Assembly (NCBI RefSeq): GCF_011759375.1
Contig: NZ_JAARML010000004.1
Span: 682,001 to 746,000 of the forward strand
Direction: 5' to 3'
From: Paraflavitalea devenefica
Lineage (GTDB): Bacteria; Bacteroidota; Bacteroidia; Chitinophagales; Chitinophagaceae
Length of the DNA stretch: 64,000 nt
Shown here: piece after piece, positions 33,844-42,835 of the stretch
How positions within the stretch are numbered: the stretch's first letter is position 1
How the letters are laid out: the number at the start of each line of letters is the position of its first letter
Notes under the pieces: generated by a model
What the model saw: only the letters and a program-made list of their open reading frames with translations
Told to the model about the DNA's origin: nothing
Database searches by the model: none
Position numbers and translations under genes: made by a program

Positions 33844-34886
33844 ACTTCCGGCTCCTGCTGGCTCAGACAATGGAAGCTGCCCAGTCCCCAGATGATCTCT
33901 GTGGAGTCAATGCCCACCACCTTCCTATCAGGGAAACATCCCTGGATGATCTGTAAAGCCTTATCATCCTTATCGCAACGGAAAGTGGGCACGATCACCG
34001 ATTTATTGGCAATATAGAAATTGGCATAAGAAGCCGGCAGGCGCTGGTCTTCATATACTACTTCATCGGGCATGGGAAGTTCTACAATATTCAACTGCTT
34101 GCCATTCAGCAGGCGCATGGCTTTCAACTGCTTCAGGTTGTGTTGCAGCAATCCATAATTCTCATCCTGCTTATTCTCCTCTACCACGGTCAATACGGTG
34201 TCTTCATTCACGAAGCGGACCGTATCATCAATATGGCCGTCGGTATCATCGCCCACAATGCCTTCATCTACCCACAACACCTGTTCCATGCCATAATAAT
34301 TGATGAGGTATTCCTCTATCTGCTGCTGGTTCAGGTGTGGGTTGCGGTTGGGGTTGAGCAGGCAGGCGGTAGAGGTCATTACAGTGCCTTTACCGTTGAA
34401 TTCTACAGAGCCGCCTTCCATCACAATACCAGGATGATACACTGGCAGGTTAAACTGTTTGCCAATGAGTGTGGGTATCACATCATCAAGGTCGTAAGGA
34501 GGATATTTATCGCCCCAGGCATTGTAGCCCCAGTCTACGATCACCTTCTTTACAGCCGCTTCCGGATTGATCAGGAATGCAGGACCATGGTCCCGGCACC
34601 AGGCATCATTGGTAGGATGTATAAAAAACTCCACTTTATCCAGGTCGGCCCCGGCTTCCCGGATATACTTCAGCGCGAAGGCCTGCATGGCCTCGTTCAC
34701 TACGTTAATGCGCACCTTTTCGCTCAGCGTCAGTTCCCTGATGAACATACTATAATACGGATAGATGGCATCAATTTTTCCGGGCCAGGAAGCCTCCTTG
34801 TGCGGCCAGCTAAGCCAGGTAGCAACATGGGGAGCAAATTCAGCGGGAAAGTAATATCCTAAACTTTTCGGCGTAGTTAATTCCAT
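33840..34886 (-). CDS. aguA: Agmatine deiminase
   Basis: AguA hydrolyses agmatine to N-carbamoylputrescine. The 348-residue enzyme belongs to the peptidyl-arginine-deiminase family: ATWLSWPHKEASWPG near the N-terminus, NDAWCRDHGPAF, VMEGGSVEFNGKGT, DDTDGHIDDTVRF, and the nucleophile Cys340 in LGSFHCLSQQEP at the C-terminus. It lies 2 nt downstream of aguB on the same strand, so the two consecutive steps to putrescine form an operon. Confidence 0.93.
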   Translation of the reverse strand: MELTTPKSLGYYFPAEFAPHVATWLSWPHKEASWPGKIDAIYPYYSMFIRELTLSEKVRINVVNEAMQAFALKYIREAGADLDKVEFFIHPTNDAWCRDHGPAFLINPEAAVKKVIVDWGYNAWGDKYPPYDLDDVIPTLIGKQFNLPVYHPGIVMEGGSVEFNGKGTVMTSTACLLNPNRNPHLNQQQIEEYLINYYGMEQVLWVDEGIVGDDTDGHIDDTVRFVNEDTVLTVVEENKQDENYGLLQHNLKQLKAMRLLNGKQLNIVELPMPDEVVYEDQRLPASYANFYIANKSVIVPTFRCDKDDKALQIIQGCFPDRKVVGIDSTEIIWGLGSFHCLSQQEPEV

Positions 34887-34888
34887 TG

Positions 34889-35767
34889 TTATGCTTCCTC
34901 GTCAATAAAACGTTTGGTAATTGGCTGATAAGAATCTATACGGCGGTCACGCAGGAAAGGCCAGTGCGTGCGGTAACGATCGGTCTTTTGCAGGTCCAGC
35001 TCCACCACTTCCACTTCTTCCTGGTCATGGGTGGCTTTATAAATAAGACTGCCAAAAGGATTGGACACAAATGAGCCTCCCCAGAATTTCATAGCGCCGT
35101 TTTGCTCCATCCCTACCCTGTTTACACTCACCACATGCACGCCGTTGGCCACGGCATGGCTGCGCTGAATGGTTTGCCAGGCATTGTATTGTTCTGTATT
35201 GGTGGCTTCATCCTGAGAGGTAGCCCAACCGATAGCGGTAGGATAAAACAGTATTTCGGCGCCCATCAGGGAAGTAATGCGGGCAGCTTCGGGGTACCAT
35301 TGGTCCCAGCAAATGAGCACGCCAAAAGTGGCAAACTTAGTCTTGAATACCTTATAACCGAGATCGCCCGGTGTGAAGTAGAACTTCTCATAATAGGACG
35401 GATCATCGGGTATATGCATTTTGCGGTACTTGCCAAGGTAAGTACCGTCCGCATCCAGTACGGCGGTCGTATTGTGATAAATACCCTGTGTTCTCTTTTC
35501 AAATAAAGAAGCAATGATCACTACGCCTGCTTCCCCCGCTACCTTGCCCAGCGCTTCGGTAGAAGGTCCGGGTATGGGCTCCGCCAGCTTGAAGTTGTCA
35601 TAATCTTCCACATCACAGAAATAGAGTGAAGTGAACAGTTCCTGCAGGCATACGATCTGCGCACCTTTGGCGGCCGCTTCTTTTACCTTTACGATCGCCT
35701 TCTGCAGGTTTTCTTCCTTGTTAGCGGTGCAGTTCATCTGCACCAGCCCTACTTTTACTTTTGACAT
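34889..35767 (-). CDS. aguB: N-carbamoylputrescine amidohydrolase
   Basis: This 292-residue nitrilase-superfamily enzyme converts N-carbamoylputrescine to putrescine, CO2 and ammonia. The Glu-Lys-Cys triad is visible as Glu43 (CLQELF), Lys116 (LGKYRKMHIPDD) and Cys153 (VLICWDQWYPE). The phrase LFTSLYFC and the IPDDPSYYEKFYFTPGD segment are typical of the plant and bacterial AguB group. It is the first gene of the aguBA operon, with a TATTTTTG -7 element 26 nt upstream. Confidence 0.93.
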   Translation of the reverse strand: MSKVKVGLVQMNCTANKEENLQKAIVKVKEAAAKGAQIVCLQELFTSLYFCDVEDYDNFKLAEPIPGPSTEALGKVAGEAGVVIIASLFEKRTQGIYHNTTAVLDADGTYLGKYRKMHIPDDPSYYEKFYFTPGDLGYKVFKTKFATFGVLICWDQWYPEAARITSLMGAEILFYPTAIGWATSQDEATNTEQYNAWQTIQRSHAVANGVHVVSVNRVGMEQNGAMKFWGGSFVSNPFGSLIYKATHDQEEVEVVELDLQKTDRYRTHWPFLRDRRIDSYQPITKRFIDEEA

Positions 35768-35792
35768 GATAGCTCCGTTAAAAAATGAAGTG

Positions 35793-35800
35793 CAAAAATA
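35793..35800 (-). promoter_or_regulatory. -7 element TATTTTTG for aguBA
   Basis: Exact TANNTTTG match on the minus strand, 25 nt before the aguB ATG. A TTG on the same strand (35817-35819) lies 16 nt further upstream and could serve as the -33 box. Confidence 0.55.
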
Positions 35801-35853
35801 GTTTTTTAACCGGGAACAAGACGCAAAATGACCGGCAATAGTTGCGTTGAAAA

Positions 35854-35888
35854 GAAGTCTGAAGTCAGAGGCCTGAAGTCCGATAAAT
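35854..35888. repeat. 7-bp-period array between aguB and the desaturase gene
   Basis: Heptamers at 35854, 35861, 35868, 35875 and 35882. Four of the five units match the array at 33689 closely, and both are followed by a related hairpin. Confidence 0.75.
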
Positions 35889-35926
35889 GTAAAGTCCGCA
35901 AGTAACCTGGTACTTACGGACTTTTG
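35889..35926 (-). terminator. Terminator hairpin downstream of the desaturase gene
   Basis: Arms at about 35891-35904 and 35911-35924 pair over 13 of 14 positions around a 6-nt loop. Minus-strand transcription from the desaturase gene would end here. It is a diverged copy of the hairpin at 33721. Confidence 0.65.
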
Positions 35927-35970
35927 TATCTTAATTATCTTTACAGGCTTATCTTTTTTCCGACTTCCGG

Positions 35971-37041
35971 CTACGCCGCTCTTCCCATCTGCTTTAAAAA
36001 AGCCACGTGGGAGGCAACAGCATACCGTACCCGGGGATATTCAATGTAGGCAATACCATACTCCTGGCAAGCCTGCCGGATGATCTTGCTGATAGCCGGG
36101 TAATGTACGTGTGATATCTTGGGAAATAAGTGGTGTTCTATCTGGAAATTCAATCCGCCCACCAGCCAGCTTACCAGCTTGTTATGAGTAGCAAAATTGG
36201 CTGTCGTTTTAATCTGGTGTACGGCCCATTCATCTTCCATTTTACCGGTAGCTTCGTTTGGCATAGGGAAAGCTGTATGCTCTACCGTGTGCGCCAACTG
36301 GAATACGAGGCTTAATACAAGACCCGCTACCAAAGTGAAGATGATAAAGCTGATGAGCCAGGAAGTAAAGCCTACCATGTAAATAGGCAGCCCTACAAAA
36401 AGGAACAGGTGGAATACCTTGAAACCCCAGAATACGAGGTGGTCAGATAACTTCATTTTCTTCAGGGGCATGTTACCGACCTTGCTTTTGAAGTACTTCT
36501 GGTAATCCAGTACAAAGATCCAGAACAGGTACAACAAAGAATACAGGAACCAGAAATAGATGTGCTGGTATTTATGCAGGCGGTACTTTTTCTGCGTAGC
36601 GCTCATACGCATCCAGGGTTGGATGTCAATATCATCATCCACACCATCTACGTTGGTAAAGGCATGGTGAATCACATTGTGCTTCATATTCCACATAAAG
36701 CTGTTGCCACCAAGGATATTGAGCGAAAAAGCGGCAAATGAATTTATCCATTTGTATTTACTGAAGCTGCCATGCGCGCCATCATGCATCACATTAAAAC
36801 CAATAGCGGCCACTACGCCACCCAGCAGTACACTCTCCAGTACCTGCCAGATAACAGCAGGCGTAAAAAATATAAGGTGGATATAAATAAGCACAAAGCT
36901 CACCATCAGGATCACCGCCTTTATGAAAATAGGATAATCGCCGGTTTGAGATTTTCCCACTTCTTCAAAATACGAACTGATACGCCGCTTTAACTCGGTA
37001 TGGAAGGAATGTTGAACGTTCGCAAACTTGGGCACTGACAT
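35971..37041 (-). CDS. Membrane fatty-acid desaturase (acyl-CoA/front-end type)
   Basis: This 356-residue integral membrane enzyme should introduce a double bond into an acyl chain using a di-iron site. Its three histidine boxes are HDGAH (86-90), HNVIHH (121-126) and QIEHH near residue 300. The QIEHH box, with Q in place of the first H, marks the linoleoyl-CoA/delta-6-like front-end group. No cytochrome b5 domain is fused. Membrane segments flank about residues 40-80 and 160-240. A TAACTTTG -7 element sits 30 nt upstream. Confidence 0.88.
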   Translation of the reverse strand: MSVPKFANVQHSFHTELKRRISSYFEEVGKSQTGDYPIFIKAVILMVSFVLIYIHLIFFTPAVIWQVLESVLLGGVVAAIGFNVMHDGAHGSFSKYKWINSFAAFSLNILGGNSFMWNMKHNVIHHAFTNVDGVDDDIDIQPWMRMSATQKKYRLHKYQHIYFWFLYSLLYLFWIFVLDYQKYFKSKVGNMPLKKMKLSDHLVFWGFKVFHLFLFVGLPIYMVGFTSWLISFIIFTLVAGLVLSLVFQLAHTVEHTAFPMPNEATGKMEDEWAVHQIKTTANFATHNKLVSWLVGGLNFQIEHHLFPKISHVHYPAISKIIRQACQEYGIAYIEYPRVRYAVASHVAFLKQMGRAA

Positions 37042-37071
37042 GAGCTTCTCTTTTTAAATATAAATGGTTGG

Positions 37072-37079
37072 CAAAGTTA
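37072..37079 (-). promoter_or_regulatory. -7 element TAACTTTG for the desaturase gene
   Basis: Exact TANNTTTG match on the minus strand, about 30 nt before the ATG at 37041. No -33 TTG was seen. Confidence 0.45.
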
Positions 37080-37182
37080 CGCTTAACCTGCTAATAAACG
37101 TCGAAAAATGTGCAATAGATGTGCCGGATTCGGGAATTTTAGCGAGACGCTAACTTATGTGACAGTTTGGGGACAAAACTGA

Positions 37183-37920
37183 TCAGGTTTCCACCTGCAC
37201 CAGCGCATCCAGGTTCCGGATACCGATCTTCTTTTCGCTGATAAATCCTTCCGCATATTTAACACCGATGCGCTTGCCCAACATACGTGCCCGCGCAATC
37301 ACACTGTCCAGGAAATCAGGGGAGGAAATATAGGTTTGCGGCTCTGTATTATCAGGGCCGCCGTTGAAGAACTGTGTCGAATAAGCCTCGATCGATTTCA
37401 TGCGCTGCTCAAACACATCACTGATATCAATCAATATATCCGGCTCATGAAACCAATCCTGCATATAATGCAGTACATATTTGGGCCGCCAGCGGGCTTG
37501 TGGATTCCCGGTCCCATCCTTTGTTTCAATCTTGATCAGTCCGGAAAGAAAACAGGCATCTGCGATCAGGTGCCCTGCACGGCCATGGTCCGGATGACGG
37601 TCATTCAGGATATTGGCAATCACGATTTCGGGTTGATACGTGCGGATGGCCTGTATCAGCTTGAGCTGGTGCTCCTCATCATTGCGGAAAAAACCATCCC
37701 GCATGTGCAGGTTGTCCCGCAGGTGCACACCTAGTACGCGGGCAGCCTCGGCCGCTTCGGCATACCGCGTTTCCACGGTGCCGCGGGTACCCAGCTCTCC
37801 CTGTGTAAGATCAAGGATGCCTACCTTCTTACCCAACCTGATTTCATTGAGAATAGTGCCGGAGCAACCCAGTTCCACATCGTCCGGATGTACCCCGATA
37901 GCGAGAATGTCTAATTTCAT
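37183..37920 (-). CDS. bshB1: Bacillithiol biosynthesis deacetylase BshB1
   Basis: This LmbE-type zinc deacetylase removes acetyl from GlcNAc-malate in bacillithiol synthesis. The 245-residue form starts at ATG 37920 (MKLDILAIGVHPDDVELGCSG); the frame is open 10 codons further. Metal-site motifs are HPDD at 11-14 and HPDHGRAG near residue 111. The LTQGELGTRGT and YSTQF segments are typical of BshB1. bshA and bshC are not in the window. A TACTTTTG -7 element lies 28 nt upstream. Confidence 0.92.
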   Translation of the reverse strand: MKLDILAIGVHPDDVELGCSGTILNEIRLGKKVGILDLTQGELGTRGTVETRYAEAAEAARVLGVHLRDNLHMRDGFFRNDEEHQLKLIQAIRTYQPEIVIANILNDRHPDHGRAGHLIADACFLSGLIKIETKDGTGNPQARWRPKYVLHYMQDWFHEPDILIDISDVFEQRMKSIEAYSTQFFNGGPDNTEPQTYISSPDFLDSVIARARMLGKRIGVKYAEGFISEKKIGIRNLDALVQVET

Positions 37921-37947
37921 ACCTGATTGAATTGCAATTAAGCGCGA

Positions 37948-37955
37948 CAAAAGTA
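37948..37955 (-). promoter_or_regulatory. -7 element TACTTTTG for bshB1
   Basis: Exact TANNTTTG match on the minus strand, 27 nt before the chosen ATG at 37920. It lies within the extended reading frame, which supports the shorter start. Confidence 0.5.
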
Positions 37956-37972
37956 GTAAAACACTAAAAGAG

Positions 37973-39109
37973 TTAAAAAGTTCGTCCCCACCTTATTAAA
38001 GCATCCACTTCGGCCGGGGCGCCATTGATCCGGATGGGAGAGCGCTTCTTGCCCAACCGTACTATTACCAGTTGTTTATCGGGAATTACGATAATATACT
38101 GCCCCAATATGCCACGGGCATAAAATATTTCCGGTGCATTGGGCACGATCCACCACTGGTAACCATAATAATCGCAGGGATGGCCCGATTCATCAGGAAT
38201 GCCACAGGGCTTTACAGAAGCCGCATAATAATCCGGTGTTATGATCTCGTTACCTTTCCAGCGGCCGCTATCCAGCATCAACTGTCCCAGCCGGGCAAAA
38301 TCCCGGGCGTTGGAATTAAAGCAGCAATAAGCCTTCTCATGACCGCCTGTATGGTCGGTGCTCCAAAGCGCCGGATGCTCGGCCCCCAATGGTTGCCACA
38401 GCTTTTCGGCTGCATAAGCGCTTAATGACTTACCGGTAGCCTTTTCCAACACCAGGCCAAGCAGTTGCGTATCACCCGATTTATAGCGGTGCAGCGTTCC
38501 CGGGATGGCTGTAATAGTAACCCCAATAGCGGCTTTATAAATATCACTGCCATAATAAGCTTCGGTAGTCACAGAAAGCGGGTTGGAATAGGATTCATCC
38601 CAGTCACTGCCACTGCTCATCGTAAGCAGGTCAATGATCTTTACAGCGGCTTTTTTACCGGATGCGAATTCCGGGAGGTAATTGCCCACGGGATCCTGGA
38701 GGGAATGGATCTTCCCTTCTTTCAAAGCAGCGCCAATGAGCAGGCTGGTAATACTTTTGGCCACAGAAAAAGAACCCGACCAGGAAGAGTCATTATAGCC
38801 TTCTCCATATTGCTCAAACAGCAGGGAGTCGTGCTTCACAACAAGTACGGCAACAGTGCCCAGTTCCTGCAGCATTTGCCCGAGGCTGTCGGGCATCTTC
38901 TCTTTATTATAAGCTGCCGCCAGGTTCCAGGGCTGGTGTACATCGGTGGTGACGGTATTATTGCTGAACTTCTCGTAATCATCAATATCTGCAAAATTGT
39001 ACCATACAGCCCTGAAGAGATAGGTCCTTCCGCTGGCAAAAGCATAGATGGAAAAAGTGGCTATCAGCAGGAGAATAAAATAGAGAATATAACGTGCTAT
39101 TTTTTTCAT
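37973..39109 (-). CDS. Membrane-anchored serine hydrolase, class C beta-lactamase family
   Basis: The 378-residue protein has an N-terminal membrane anchor (about 5-25). The catalytic motif SVAK gives Ser115 and Lys118. The second box is YKSG near residue 212, a variant of Y-x-N, and HTGG near residue 255 may be the third. The long VTTDVHQPWNLAAAYNKEK segment before the catalytic domain is shared with 6-aminohexanoate-dimer-hydrolase-like relatives. The substrate is unknown. It is transcribed toward bshB1, 52 bp away. Confidence 0.85.
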   Translation of the reverse strand: MKKIARYILYFILLLIATFSIYAFASGRTYLFRAVWYNFADIDDYEKFSNNTVTTDVHQPWNLAAAYNKEKMPDSLGQMLQELGTVAVLVVKHDSLLFEQYGEGYNDSSWSGSFSVAKSITSLLIGAALKEGKIHSLQDPVGNYLPEFASGKKAAVKIIDLLTMSSGSDWDESYSNPLSVTTEAYYGSDIYKAAIGVTITAIPGTLHRYKSGDTQLLGLVLEKATGKSLSAYAAEKLWQPLGAEHPALWSTDHTGGHEKAYCCFNSNARDFARLGQLMLDSGRWKGNEIITPDYYAASVKPCGIPDESGHPCDYYGYQWWIVPNAPEIFYARGILGQYIIVIPDKQLVIVRLGKKRSPIRINGAPAEVDALIRWGRTF

Positions 39110-39277
39110 GAAACGGCAGCTTTGGCAAGGAAGTTACTGAATAAACAGTTGACTGCCATCTGCTGTTATACATAGCGCTCATTTGGCTTTTTTAGCATTT
39201 TCGAGTAGCTTCGCTGGTCTTTTGAGCAGTAAAGCATTCATATTCAGCAATCAGAAATCTAAAATCGTACATCAAAT

Positions 39278-40681
39278 ATGGCATACGACGTAGTAGTTCT
39301 CGGTAGCGGCCCCGGCGGATACGTGGCAGCTATCCGCGCCGCACAGCTTGGGTTTAAGACCGCAATTATTGAAAAAGAAAGCCTGGGAGGTATCTGTCTC
39401 AACTGGGGTTGTATCCCCACCAAGGCCCTCCTCAAGAGCGCCCAGGTAATGGAATATATTAACCATTCAAAGGATTTTGGTATTGAAGCTTCCGGCCAGG
39501 CCGACTTTGCAGCCGTTATCAAACGCAGCCGCGGAGCCGCCGATAAAATGAGCAAGGGCGTTCAGTTCCTCATGAAGAAAAATAAAATTGATGTGGTGAT
39601 GGGCTTTGGTAAACTGAAAGCCAAAGGCCAGATAGAAGTAACTGCCGCTGATGGCAGCAAACAGGTGGTGGAAGGAAAACACATCATCCTGGCTACCGGC
39701 GGCCGCAGCCGTGAACTGCCCAACCTCAAGCAGGATGGCAAAAAGGTAATTGGTTACCGTGAAGCGATGGTATTGCCCCAGCAACCCAAAAGCATTATTG
39801 TGGTAGGCAGTGGCGCCATTGGCGTTGAATTTGGCTACTTCTACAGCAGCCTGGGTAGCAAAGTGACCATCGTTGAATTCATGCCAAGGATAGTGCCGGT
39901 GGAAGATGAGGACATTTCAAAAGAACTGGAAAAGAACTTCAAGAAAAAAGGCATTGATGTATTAACCAGCGCCGAGGTAACCAGTGTGGATACCAGTGGT
40001 AATGGCGTTAAAGCAAAAGTAAAAACTGCTAATGGTGAAATAACCCTCGAAGCCGATATCTTGTTGAGCGCCGTAGGTGTTGCTGCCAACATTGAAGGTA
40101 TTGGCCTGGAAGAAACAGGTGTTAAGACCGACAAAGGCAGGATCGCTGTTGACAAGTATTACCAAACCAATGTTCCCGGCATTTATGCCATTGGCGACTG
40201 CGTACCTGGCCAGGCCCTGGCGCATGTAGCTTCCAAAGAAGGCATCATCTGCGTAGAGAACATCGGCTACAATGAAAAGAAATATAACCACCAGCCCGAG
40301 CCGCTGGATTATGGCAACGTTCCGGGTTGTACTTATTGCACGCCTGAAGTAGCCTCTGTAGGCTTCACCGAAAAGCAGGCCAAAGAAGCCGGTTATGAAG
40401 TGAAGGTGGGTAAATTCCCCCTGAGCGCTTCGGGTAAAGCAGTAGGCGCCGGTCATACCGAAGGTTTCGTGAAAGTGATCTTCGATGCCAAATACGGTGA
40501 ATGGTTAGGTACCCACATGATCGGTTACAATGTAACTGAAGTAATCGTGGAAACAGTAGTGGCCCGCAAGCTGGAAACTACCCACCATGAAGTATTGAAC
40601 AGCATCCACCCCCACCCCACCATCAGCGAAAGCATTAAAGACGCTATCGAAGCAGCGTATGGTGAGGCGATACACTTGTAA
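39278..40681 (+). CDS. lpdA: Dihydrolipoyl dehydrogenase (E3)
   Basis: E3 reoxidises the lipoyl group of 2-oxoacid dehydrogenase complexes with NAD+. The 467-residue protein has the FAD-binding GSGPGGYVAAIRAAQLG, redox disulfide Cys40/Cys45 (GGICLNWGCIPT), NAD-binding VVGSGAIGVEFG, the second FAD motif YAIGDCVPGQALAHVA, and the catalytic His-Glu pair in HPHPTISE near the C-terminus. The E2 gene in this window (60668) is 20 kb away, so E3 is encoded separately and probably shared. A strong terminator follows. Confidence 0.95.
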   Translation: MAYDVVVLGSGPGGYVAAIRAAQLGFKTAIIEKESLGGICLNWGCIPTKALLKSAQVMEYINHSKDFGIEASGQADFAAVIKRSRGAADKMSKGVQFLMKKNKIDVVMGFGKLKAKGQIEVTAADGSKQVVEGKHIILATGGRSRELPNLKQDGKKVIGYREAMVLPQQPKSIIVVGSGAIGVEFGYFYSSLGSKVTIVEFMPRIVPVEDEDISKELEKNFKKKGIDVLTSAEVTSVDTSGNGVKAKVKTANGEITLEADILLSAVGVAANIEGIGLEETGVKTDKGRIAVDKYYQTNVPGIYAIGDCVPGQALAHVASKEGIICVENIGYNEKKYNHQPEPLDYGNVPGCTYCTPEVASVGFTEKQAKEAGYEVKVGKFPLSASGKAVGAGHTEGFVKVIFDAKYGEWLGTHMIGYNVTEVIVETVVARKLETTHHEVLNSIHPHPTISESIKDAIEAAYGEAIHL

Positions 40682-40703
40682 GAAACGAGTAGTAACAAAA
40701 TAT

Positions 40704-40736
40704 AAAAGCGATCCTCTTTGGAGGATCGCTTTTTTT
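40704..40736. terminator. Strong terminator after lpdA
   Basis: A perfect 13-bp stem (40704-40716 with 40721-40733) has a TTTG loop and ends in a T-run. The A-run on the other side would also let it end minus-strand transcripts of the DUF4197 gene. Confidence 0.92.
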
Positions 40737-40761
40737 ATGGTTGAAGTTGGAACGAAAACAA

Positions 40762-41481
40762 TTAACTCCCCTGCGCCTGCTTGCTGCCAAATACCTTCTT
40801 CAATATTTCAGTAGTGCGCGCAACAGGATCTTTGCGGATCTTCTGTTCTTCCAGTCCTACCTGGTAAAAAATACCGTCCATAGCTTTACCAGTAACAAAG
40901 GAAGCCAGGTCGGGATTGATTTTATTGGTGGCAAAACGATTGTAATTCGTAAATACATCCGACCAGTATTTGGTAGCGCCTACCTTACTGAGCGATTGCT
41001 CTATCACGGGGCGGAAGGCTTCTGTTAACTGTGCTGTTGTCTTTTGCTTCAGGTAACTGGTAGCAGCAAAATCACCGCCTTTAAGAATGCCTAATGCATC
41101 CTGGATGCTCATGCTTTTTACGGCATTGATAAAAATAGGTGCGGCTGATTTGGCAGCATCTTCAGCAGCCCTGTTCACAGAAAGGATTGCTTTATCTACC
41201 AGGCTGCCCAGTCCCACATCACGTAGTGTTTTTTCTACCTTTTGTGCTTCCTCCGGTAATAGTATCTTTATAGCAGCATTCTTAAAGAACCCGTCCAGCG
41301 CGGAGAGTTGATTGGAAGATTGCTGGGCGCCTACAGACAGCGCTTCCTTCAGGCCCGACACAATGTCGGCATTCGTCAGTCCACCGGAAGTTTGTCCGTA
41401 ATCTTTCAGGATTTGATGCGCAGTTTCGCAACTGTTTAGTAAAAAAACACTAAGGATTAAAGCGTAGATAGATTTTTTCAT
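40762..41481 (-). CDS. DUF4197 lipoprotein
   Basis: The 239-residue protein has a lipobox (LLNSCETAH, Cys18). The rest matches DUF4197: GLKEALSVGAQQSSNQLS, ILLPEEAQKVEKTLRDVGLG, GGDFAATSYLKQKT, and a C-terminal MDGIFYQVGLEEQKIRKDPVARTTEILKKVFG. The family is widespread in Proteobacteria and Bacteroidota and has no established function. It is probably attached to the outer membrane on the periplasmic side. Confidence 0.9.
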   Translation of the reverse strand: MKKSIYALILSVFLLNSCETAHQILKDYGQTSGGLTNADIVSGLKEALSVGAQQSSNQLSALDGFFKNAAIKILLPEEAQKVEKTLRDVGLGSLVDKAILSVNRAAEDAAKSAAPIFINAVKSMSIQDALGILKGGDFAATSYLKQKTTAQLTEAFRPVIEQSLSKVGATKYWSDVFTNYNRFATNKINPDLASFVTGKAMDGIFYQVGLEEQKIRKDPVARTTEILKKVFGSKQAQGS

Positions 41482-41628
41482 AAGGAAATAATTTGGAGTC
41501 GTAGTGATTACTTATATTTTTGTTTTATGTCAAGCACAAACGTACAATATTCTGGTCGCTTTTACCGTATGTGTCTGGGCTTTTTAATGGCGTTCAAAAT
41601 TAATACCAGTATTCTATAAAAAACTTTT

Positions 41629-42762
41629 ATGCAGATCTCCATTTGGGAAAAAGAGAGTTTTTATGCGCCAAAGGATGTGATCATTGTAGGCAGCGGACTG
41701 GTAGGATTATGGAGCGCTTATTACCTGAAAAAACAAAATCCCCGGTGTTCCGTAGCTATTGTAGACAGGGGCGTCATTCCTACCGGAGCCAGCACCCGCA
41801 ATGCCGGGTTTGCCTGCTTTGGCAGTGTTACAGAACTACAGGAAGACTTTACAAAAATGGGCGAAGACAAAACCCTCGAACTGGTCAGTATGCGCTACCA
41901 GGGTTTACAGCGTATGCGCAAGATCCTGGATGAAAAGCTGATTGACTTTGAACTATGCGGCGGCTATGAGCTGATCGCTGCGGATAGTGATCCCGGCATG
42001 GAAGCGCTGGAAGAACAGATAGCAACCATGAACAAGAAACTGAAACAAGCCATCAAAACAAGCCAGACTTTTAAATTATCCGATAAAAAGATCAGTGAAT
42101 TCGGCTTTCAGCATGTAGCGCATCTGCTGGAGAATAAACTGGAAGGCTACCTGCATTCCGGCAAACTCTGCCAGGCTTTGCTTCAACTGGTACAATCCAT
42201 GGGTGTTATTGTATTCAACGGCGTAGAGATCACCCATTTTGAAAAGATTGTAGACAAGATGGTCTTATACACCAAACAGCAACTGCGTTTTACTGCTTCA
42301 AAAATACTGGTATGTACCAATGCTTTCGCTAAAGAGCTATTGCCTGCACTGGATATTATACCTGCCCGTGGGCAAGTGCTGGTGACTTCCACCATACACG
42401 GATTAAAGCTCAATGGCACCTTTCATTATGATGAAGGGTATTATTACTTTCGCAACATCGGCAACCGCGTATTATTGGGAGGGGCCCGTAATAAGGCTTT
42501 TGAGGAAGAACGCACCACAGAAATGAATACCACCGATACCATACAAAAGGAGCTGGAACATTTCCTGGCGCATTACATCTTGCCCGGCAAAGAATACGCC
42601 ATCACCGACCGGTGGAGCGGTATCATGGGCATGGGATCGGAGAAAATGCCCATCATGCAGGAAGTATCCCCCCAGGTATATTGCGCCGTACGCATGAGTG
42701 GTATGGGCGTTGCCCTGGCGCCTGTTATCGGAGAGAAGGTAGCCGAAATGCTGAAGGACTGA
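41629..42762 (+). CDS. FAD-dependent amino-acid/amine oxidase (DAO family)
   Basis: This 377-residue flavoenzyme starts with the Rossmann motif VIIVGSGLVGLWSAYYLK (about 18-35), followed by GASTRNAGFACFGS, typical of glycine oxidase and gamma-glutamylputrescine oxidase relatives. The C-terminal WSGIMGMGSEKMPIMQEVS closes the FAD site. The presence of a putrescine-forming aguBA operon makes an amine substrate tempting, but it is 7 kb away and on the other strand, so that link is only a suggestion. A heptamer array directly follows the stop. Confidence 0.85.
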   Translation: MQISIWEKESFYAPKDVIIVGSGLVGLWSAYYLKKQNPRCSVAIVDRGVIPTGASTRNAGFACFGSVTELQEDFTKMGEDKTLELVSMRYQGLQRMRKILDEKLIDFELCGGYELIAADSDPGMEALEEQIATMNKKLKQAIKTSQTFKLSDKKISEFGFQHVAHLLENKLEGYLHSGKLCQALLQLVQSMGVIVFNGVEITHFEKIVDKMVLYTKQQLRFTASKILVCTNAFAKELLPALDIIPARGQVLVTSTIHGLKLNGTFHYDEGYYYFRNIGNRVLLGGARNKAFEEERTTEMNTTDTIQKELEHFLAHYILPGKEYAITDRWSGIMGMGSEKMPIMQEVSPQVYCAVRMSGMGVALAPVIGEKVAEMLKD

Positions 42763-42767
42763 AGACA

Positions 42768-42802
42768 AGAATACAGCAATCAGAAGCCAGCATACAGAAG
42801 CC
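42768..42802. repeat. 7-bp-period array after the FAD oxidase gene
   Basis: Heptamers at 42768, 42775, 42782, 42789 and 42796 (AGAAGCC occurs twice), starting 5 nt after the stop. Read along the gene, the words resemble the complement of those at 23-71 and 33795-33843, so all three have the same sense relative to the preceding gene. Confidence 0.7.
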
Positions 42803-42835
42803 TGTGTCGTCGCAAATGCATTGCCGACTGCCGGC

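Noticed and set aside
38465-39175. Plus-strand ORF of 236 codons
   Set aside because: It is antisense to the class C hydrolase gene, whose catalytic motifs are clear; the antisense peptide resembles nothing.
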